Source: Seison nebaliae | Lineage: Eukaryota > Rotifera > Pararotatoria > Seisonacea > Seisonidae | Length of the DNA stretch: 27,151 nucleotides | Assembly: GCA_023231475.1 (NCBI GenBank) | Contig: JALJEE010001438.1 | Coordinates: 1-27,151 of the forward strand | Direction: 5' to 3' | In this document: positions 22,026-27,151 of the stretch, piece after piece | How positions within the stretch are numbered: the first letter of the stretch is position 1 | Layout: every line of letters begins with the position of its first letter | The notes under the pieces: model-generated | What the model was told of the DNA's origin: nothing | What the model saw: the letters and a program-made list of their open reading frames with translations, nothing else | Databases searched by the model: none | Position numbers and translations under genes: made by a program

Positions 22026-23252
22026 TTATTCCGTTTGATAAGTTAAAGCACTTTCCACATGAACATCCGTTATTGGAATATTGGAGATATCATTCGTCGT
22101 ATTCTCTTCCATCGAATCGAATATTTGAGAGTTTCTATTATTGATTGCTCGTCGACAAACTTCTTTAATATCTGCACAACTTTTCCCTTCCATTTCATCA
22201 GCCCAACGATCAATATCCACAGTATGATTTTGTACTTTTAAAAACTGATTGAGTAATTCATGTCGTTGTTGTAGATCAGGAAGCTTGATTTCAATATGTA
22301 CAGGTAGACGACGTCGTATAGCTTGATCGACATCATGAAAACGATTAGTTGCTCCAATAAGAATAATGTTCGATTCGTCATCCGTTAATAAACCATCTAG
22401 CAATGTCATAAATTGAGTTTTTATCATTGCCGTGCTCTCATGATCGCCAAATGCACTTCTTGTGCGTAATAATGAATCTAATTCATCAATGAAAACGATG
22501 CACGGTTTAATCTTATCTGCGAGAGAAAAAAGTGCTCTAATTCTTTTTTGTGATTCACCATAATATTTCTCTAAAATTGAAGCGATATCGATATTGAGAA
22601 AAAGAATATTGGATTCTTTTGCTAATGCTTTCGCCAGAAGAGTCTTACCACATCCTGGCTTCCCATGTAAGAGGACTCCTAAGAAATTCAATTGAATGAC
22701 TTAAATGAGATGAGAATGGAAACCTTTAGTTGCTTTCAATTTAAAATCGGTTAATCGATCCTTATATCTCAACGGATAAATTATATTCTGTTTCAAAATT
22801 TTTATTGCATCCGATAAACCAGCTACATCATCCCATCCGACATCTAATTGATCTCTCGAAACATAAGATGAGACGAACATAATACTTTCATATTGATCGA
22901 ATTTGGAAATGTCAATCGGAAGATTCTTCGCTAGTAACTTCAACTGAATAATTCATAGTGGAATAAAATAAATGAAATGAATTTGAGTATAAACTTGAGT
23001 TTTCACAGATTCGTTATCTTTCGCATACGGATCAATGCGTCCCAATAATTTATCCAACAAATAAAAAGAAACTGAACATGTCACAACGAAAGTAGCGAAT
23101 TGAATGAAATATTCTCGATTTCTTATAACAAATCGATGGAATCCATTTAGAAGATTCCTTAAACCAACATTGAGAGAGTTCACCACTGAAACTTTCTCGC
23201 TGGATGACGGTGAAGAAATGGCGTAATTATTAATGAAGCGACTAAGTGACAT
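22026..23252 (-). CDS. ATAD1: ATAD1/Msp1-type mitochondrial AAA ATPase
   Basis: Exons are 23252-22995, 22943-22724 and 22678-22026. Phase 0 and phase 1 junctions splice to 376 residues, close to the size of human ATAD1 (about 360). An N-terminal membrane anchor (FATFVVTCSVSFYLL, about residues 50-65) is followed by the linker domain (DVGWDDVAGLSDAIKILKQ) and one AAA domain. Walker A is GKPGCGKT, spanning the exon 2-3 junction region. The pore-loop region reads KYYGESQK, Walker B is CIVFIDELDS, and sensor/arginine-finger segments are GATNRF and AIRRRLP. By family knowledge Msp1/ATAD1 sits in the outer mitochondrial and peroxisomal membranes and extracts mislocalised tail-anchored proteins. The usual second residue of the Walker A box, proline in GPPGCGKT, is lysine here. 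All catalytic residues are present, so the gene looks functional. Confidence 0.92.
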
Positions 23253-23519
23253 TTCAATTGAAGCCCAAAATTCATTCTTTCTCGAAAAACAAAAATAATT
23301 ATTTTTTATGTGGAAATAATCTTCCGAGAAAACTAAAAGAAAAATTTGTTGCTAAATTTATCATCACTTAAATCCTTCACTTTTATTATTATTACCATCG
23401 TAACATTCACTTTATTTATTTTTAACACTCATGGTCCAACTAATTTCCATTCTTCCATTTCTTCTTTCAACAAATATGACATCATTTTCCGTCAAAGGAT
23501 ATGGCTTGTGGGAAAAAAA

Positions 23520-23960
23520 ACCTGTTTGCCCCGAGTTGACCGACCACTTCATCTACTGTACATCAGCTGATCCACCTAATTTTGGTAACGCTACCGGTCG
23601 ATCTTAAGGAGGACTTTGTGCGTTTATTTCAAAAGATCTCCATCATCGTTATTTTACTCAATTGTCTTCCGATGTCGTTTACTTCACGATGTCGAATATT
23701 CTATGATTCAACGTCTATTTTCGCCTGAACGATTTCACACTCTTCCATTCCACTTTAACAGCCATCGAATCTGTTACCGCTTCTTCCAAACACAGCCGTT
23801 TCATTATTGGAGGCGACTTCTCACCAAATATCATCCGCCATCGAACACCTTCCTTTCAACGAACAACTTTCTATTATCCCGTATTTTTCATCTACTACCA
23901 TTCCACGCTATCATTCCCATCCGAACTCCTATCCCGAACTTTCCTTCCAGTCGTCATCTG
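23520..23960 (+). pseudogene. LINE endonuclease-domain fragment with stops
   Basis: Read in one frame, this stretch resembles the apurinic-endonuclease-like domain of a non-LTR retrotransposon ORF2. It contains GGLCAFISKDLHHRY and then HSRFIIGGDFSPN, where RFIIGGDFN is typical of the catalytic strand. In-frame stops at 23605-23607 (TAA) and 23704-23706 (TGA) show decay. The asparagine usually following GGDF is serine here. It lies on the same strand as the RT segment 1.3 kb downstream and may be from the same family, but it is separated from it by unrelated sequence and an inverted segment. Homology after the GGDF box fades within about 150 nt. Confidence 0.65.
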
Positions 23961-24110
23961 AAGCTCCGAGTTTTATGTCGTCTCAGATACTTTCGTGACG
24001 ATCCCTCTCCTTCAAACTCCCTTTCTCTTTCCTTCCCGGAAATATTTCCGCCGATCAGTAAAGAATTGCGTGAGATTCAATTTCGAATCCAAAATCAGTA
24101 GAACTTCTTT

Positions 24111-24766
24111 ATCTTCCAGTATGTCTAATATTTGCAAGCCGATCAATGACAACAGGTCGATGATTAATGATTTCAAAATTCCTAATGATAATAAATAATA
24201 TTAATTACCAAATTAGTTTAGAAAGACGAGCAATCGAATTTAAAAGTTGTTTAACCCTTTACAGCCGAATAGCTGCGTACAACGAATAAAGAACAGAAAC
24301 AAAATCAAATCAATATAGATAGGGTCATATTTGATAATATAAAGAGAAGTAAACAACGCTTCAAAATCAACGCAGCTAACAAGTAATGTAAGTAGAATGA
24401 CCCCACTCATTTAACCAGATTGTACTAGATATCTTCGATGAAAATTTTGTACGACAGATAAAGCTATGAGAGAGTTTAACGTAGAATATCGATCAAGTAC
24501 CAATATTTTTTGCAAAGTTTAATGAGAGTATGAGGATGAAAGAATGAAAAGAAATCACTCAGTCAATACTTGAACAACTGGGTATATCCCGGTATTGAAG
24601 GTGAACAAAAACCGATGTCTATGTGAAGAACTGTAGTCGTAGTAGAAGTATTTACCGCGAACGACAGAAAGACAAGATTTATTCAAGGATGAAATGCAGA
24701 CGGACAGTTGATGATGAAGTCCTCTCGAATTATGTCTGACGGTAGTTGTTTAGAAACAAAATAAAA
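24111..24766. other. Intergenic, no recognised feature
   Basis: No convincing exon, RNA gene or repeat unit was found here. The sequence is less uniformly AT-rich than most spacers in the window (for example around 24640-24740) and may be older, unrecognisable mobile-element DNA. Confidence 0.4.
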
Positions 24767-24829
24767 TTATTTTTATTATTATTATTATTTATTTAAAGAA
24801 CGAAAGAAAGAAAGAAAAGAAAAAAAATA
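24767..24829 (-). repeat. (TAA)n LINE tail and adjacent (GAAA)n run
   Basis: An ATT array at 24767-24794 (TAA/AATAAT on the minus strand) and a GAAA-type run at 24802-24829 lie just beyond the minus-strand LINE 3' end. Short TAA-type tails are common at the 3' ends of I/Jockey-like LINEs, which supports the assigned orientation. Confidence 0.6.
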
Positions 24830-24866
24830 TATAATAAATCTGTAAATTCCCATACAGGGACAATTC

Positions 24867-25269
24867 AAACGGCACTCTCGAGGAGAATCTTCAGAGCGCT
24901 AGACTGATTTGTTTCTATCAGGCTCTTGTCAGAATTTAAGGTGAGTACCTGTTCATCACGTAACCGGGACATTGATGAGAACGAGAAGATGAACTTACGA
25001 AATTCAGTAAAAATAGGGGAGTAGTTTATCGAATAATATACGATGGTGTGAGAAAAGATGGGATGGTTCGATGTGATACAGCGTTGAATGAAAGATGAGA
25101 TGTCTGGGAAGAGTCCCGATGACGAATAGTTGTCCAGGACGCGGAAAATCTGTCGACAATATAAAATAGAAAATGGAGGAATATCGGTGACTGCGAAAAT
25201 AAGATTTCGATTAATTCTTCGGAAGCAGCCAATAAGTCGACGGACGATGTTGTTGTAAGTTTGGTCCAC
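24867..25269 (-). pseudogene. LINE C-terminal RT segment (left half of copy 2)
   Basis: This open frame of about 134 codons carries the C-terminal RT region: YNNIVRRLIGCFRRINR, then a VTDIPPFSILYCRQ box and a GLFPDISSFIQ segment. It matches the copy at 2435-2735 on the opposite strand and, more distantly, the YNKIVR...ILYKRQ segment at 361-167. It begins abruptly at the inversion junction. Confidence 0.65.
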
Positions 25270-25274
25270 ATAAC

Positions 25275-26110
25275 GTCCACGAACTCATCGACTCTCTGGG
25301 CTTTCCTTCGCCCTGCAAGACCAAATATCGATTCCGAAGATCGCCCTGACTCTCTCAATTTTCCTCGCATTTCCGGTTGCAGATGGAGATGGACAAGAAC
25401 ACATCATACCAAATTGCCGATTGCTCGAGTAGTCCCGATTTTTTTTCAACTCGAGATATTTCTAATGCGATCAACTCTTCAGAAAACAACAAGGCCCACG
25501 GCATAGATCGGATCTGTCCGGAGCTCGTGCAATGTTGTGAAGAGAGACTGTCGCCGTTTCTTCTCGAAATCGTCAATCAAGCTTTCGACACAGGAGTGTT
25601 CCCCGTGGAATGCTTCCACTTCAGAGCAATTCCATTGTTGAAGAAACCATCTAACAATGCACACGAACTCAATTCTTACCGTCCGATCTGCATTAGTCCA
25701 TTCATGCTTCGTCTCATCAGCACACCGCGCACCATTACACGCGTTGTTCCTCGATGCATCGAAAGCTTTCTATTCCATTGACGTGATACCAGCTTTCTCC
25801 TCCACAGCAACTAGGAACACACCGAATATGGTTTTACGTTTTCTCCGTCAATTATGTTTCCTTTCCACCGTGTCCGTATTACTCGATCATACTCTGGGAA
25901 CTCCTTTCCTGACCAACAATGGCGTCAGACAAGGTTCCATCCTGGGACCTTGACTCTTGACTGAGTCATTCTCCAATTGAATGAACTATATCATTCACCA
26001 ACAACATCAACGGAATGCGAATTCCAGTAGCATTTGCATACACTGACAACATTCCCATATTTGCTACTTCTCCACGACATTTCGTTCGAATTCGCTCGCT
26101 TCGTTCGAAT
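25275..26110 (+). pseudogene. LINE RT segment (right half of copy 2)
   Basis: This holds RT finger and palm domain pieces in several frames. Residues from 25377 run through NNKAHGIDRICPELV and FRAIPLLKK to SYRPICISPFML. The frame then changes and part is deleted before FLDASKAFYSID near 25765. Motif B (GVRQGSILGP) ends in a stop at about 25952. A further frame gives VAFAYTDNIPIFATS near 26025, a mutated YADD box. It is inactive. Confidence 0.7.
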
Positions 26111-26304
26111 GAAAATTTATGAAGTCATCAAACTTGTTCTGAGAACTCTCCTGAAAACTGACATTGTGAGTTTTCAAAACTGTTCGAGAAAGATTTGTTT
26201 TTTATTTGATGACTCTAAGTTTTTTCACAACATATGTTGTATACTTCAACATTGATTTAGATATAAATGCTAAATTTCCAAAATGAAGATATTTTAATTT
26301 TTAG

Positions 26305-27151
26305 TTTTTAATTTAAATAATGAATCAGAAACTGAATCACAGGACATTCTTAGATGGCATTCGATTATAACTGATTTGTTTAAAGTAGAACATATAATAG
26401 AAAAGGAAAAAATGTATGAATTCATCTATTACCCTGAGATTAATATGTTGAATCTTCAATTTTCTTTCCATTCGACATCGAAGGAGTGGAATGAACCTTA
26501 TCCATTTCTGAAAAACAATCAAAAGATAATAATGGATAACTTAGGCGAGCGTTTATCATTGTTAAGAAATGTGCCAACAGTTCTCCAAATAGGTCTTTTC
26601 GAAAATATTATGTTCGAACTGCATCCCTCAACTATACACACACTTGTGAAAATGTTTACTGATTATTTCCATTTGATAAACTTTTACGGAACCTATGACA
26701 TTCCGGATTTCCCGATAACTTTGTTTCGTCAATTTCACACAGTTCCTACATTGAAAAGGAACGAAACCTTCTCAATAAACCTTCAAATTGGCAAAAAATA
26801 TGTTCCTTACAAATTAAAATCAATGTCTATTGAATTTGAAGAGGAAATACAAATTATGTACAAAAAATTAAGACCTAATTTAGGATTACCTCTACCATTA
26901 AACCATGATTGCATTGAAGATTTTAGAAGGAAAATAATGCACCAAATGAAAATTAAAGACCTACGAGTTTATGAATACTTTATGAAAGATGAACAACAAT
27001 ATTTTAAACAAAAACTGAAACATATTTGTGAATGGATGGAAACATGTGTCGAAGATTTCAGAGAAGAAAAATCTACAGCAATTCACGCAATGGCATTAAT
27101 TCTAAGGGGAAATGAATGGATCTTAATGAATGATGAACATTCCATTAAAGT
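26305..27151 (+). CDS. Second USP-like paralogue, truncated by the window edge
   Basis: An open frame begins after an acceptor-like AATTTTTAG at 26304 and runs without a stop to the end of the window. It aligns along its length with residues from about 140 onward of the gene at 17030-18412. Paired segments include WHSIITDLF/WHIILTDLF, INMLNLQFS/FNMLNLHFS, PDFPITLFRQFHTVP/SDFPVTMVRRHHTIP, YKLKSMSIEFEEE/YKLKAISIALEEE, ICEWMET/ICEWLET and NEWILMND/NQWILMND. The candidate catalytic His is kept (AIHAMALILRGNEW). The Cys-box part is not found directly upstream. A weakly similar stretch (FDDSKFFHNICCILQH, 26196-26252) may be a remnant of an upstream exon. It is either an intron-containing gene or a 5'-truncated pseudogene next to a LINE insertion. 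Confidence 0.65.

Larger units (their letters stand above)
24767..26110. mobile_element. LINE copy 2 with inverted 5' part (twin-priming-like)
   Basis: Two halves of one non-LTR element meet head-to-head at about 25265. The left half reads on the minus strand from 25269 (YNNIVRRLIGCFRRINR, the C-terminal RT region) to a stop near 24867. It is followed by a short 3' UTR and an AATAAATAATAAT-type tail at about 24794-24767. The right half reads on the plus strand from about 25275: linker (DSLGFPSP), RT fingers (NNKAHGIDRICPELV, FRAIPLLKK), motif A (FLDASKAFYSID), motif B (NNGVRQGSILGP) and a decayed motif C (AYTDN instead of YADD). Order and orientation fit a 5' inversion made during target-primed insertion. 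No clear target-site duplication was found. Frameshifts and stops make it inactive. Confidence 0.65.

Noticed and set aside
25261-25506. 81-codon plus-strand ORF at the LINE junction
   Set aside because: It reads the LINE linker in a different frame from the RT-coding one and has no RT motifs.
24700-26170. Target-site duplication around LINE copy 2 (GAAGTC at both sides)
   Set aside because: The shared hexamer lies away from the tail and the element end and is too short to be more than chance.

Overview
This is a eukaryotic, almost certainly metazoan, nuclear window. It is AT-rich, with compact genes on both strands, introns of roughly 50-180 nt (one near 700 nt), GT..AG splice sites whose phases can be checked by translation, and Ser/Asn/Gln/His-rich low-complexity coding. 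Two genes belong to animal-type families: a PDZ-GEF/RAPGEF2-6 type Rap exchange factor and the mitochondrial AAA ATPase ATAD1/Msp1. A small-genome protostome such as a rotifer, acariform mite or orthonectid would fit, but the sequence does not decide between them. No rRNA, tRNA, CRISPR array or bacterial operon is visible.

Layout. 1-2735: a degraded non-LTR (LINE) reverse-transcriptase relic on the minus strand and a second LINE relic on the plus strand. 2918-6386 (minus): a 993-residue orphan ORF and a small terminal-type exon. 6560-12815 (minus): the Rap GEF, with one intronless exon of about 4.9 kb plus small N-terminal exons that I recovered from splice sites. 12816-13955: a largely non-coding head-to-head spacer. 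13956-16820 (plus): a 935-residue helical orphan protein (two exons). 17030-18412 (plus): a single-exon, very divergent ubiquitin-specific-protease-like gene. 18552-20057 (minus): a five-exon, 434-residue protein with a possible BAR domain. 20309-20753 (plus): a four-exon, 92-residue tail-anchored Qc-type SNARE. 20920-21945 (plus): a secreted cysteine-rich protein with pacifastin-like modules. 22026-23252 (minus): ATAD1/Msp1 in three exons. 23520-26110: LINE fragments, including a head-to-head structure that looks like a twin-primed insertion. 26305-27151 (plus): a second, edge-truncated copy of the USP-like gene.

The genes do not form one pathway; they are ordinary housekeeping and signalling genes packed closely. 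The most unusual content is the pair of divergent USP-like paralogues. Both keep a His box and a WILMND box, and they share a long insertion between the conserved YKLK strand and the His box. The LINE remains allow insertion and deletion events to be reconstructed.
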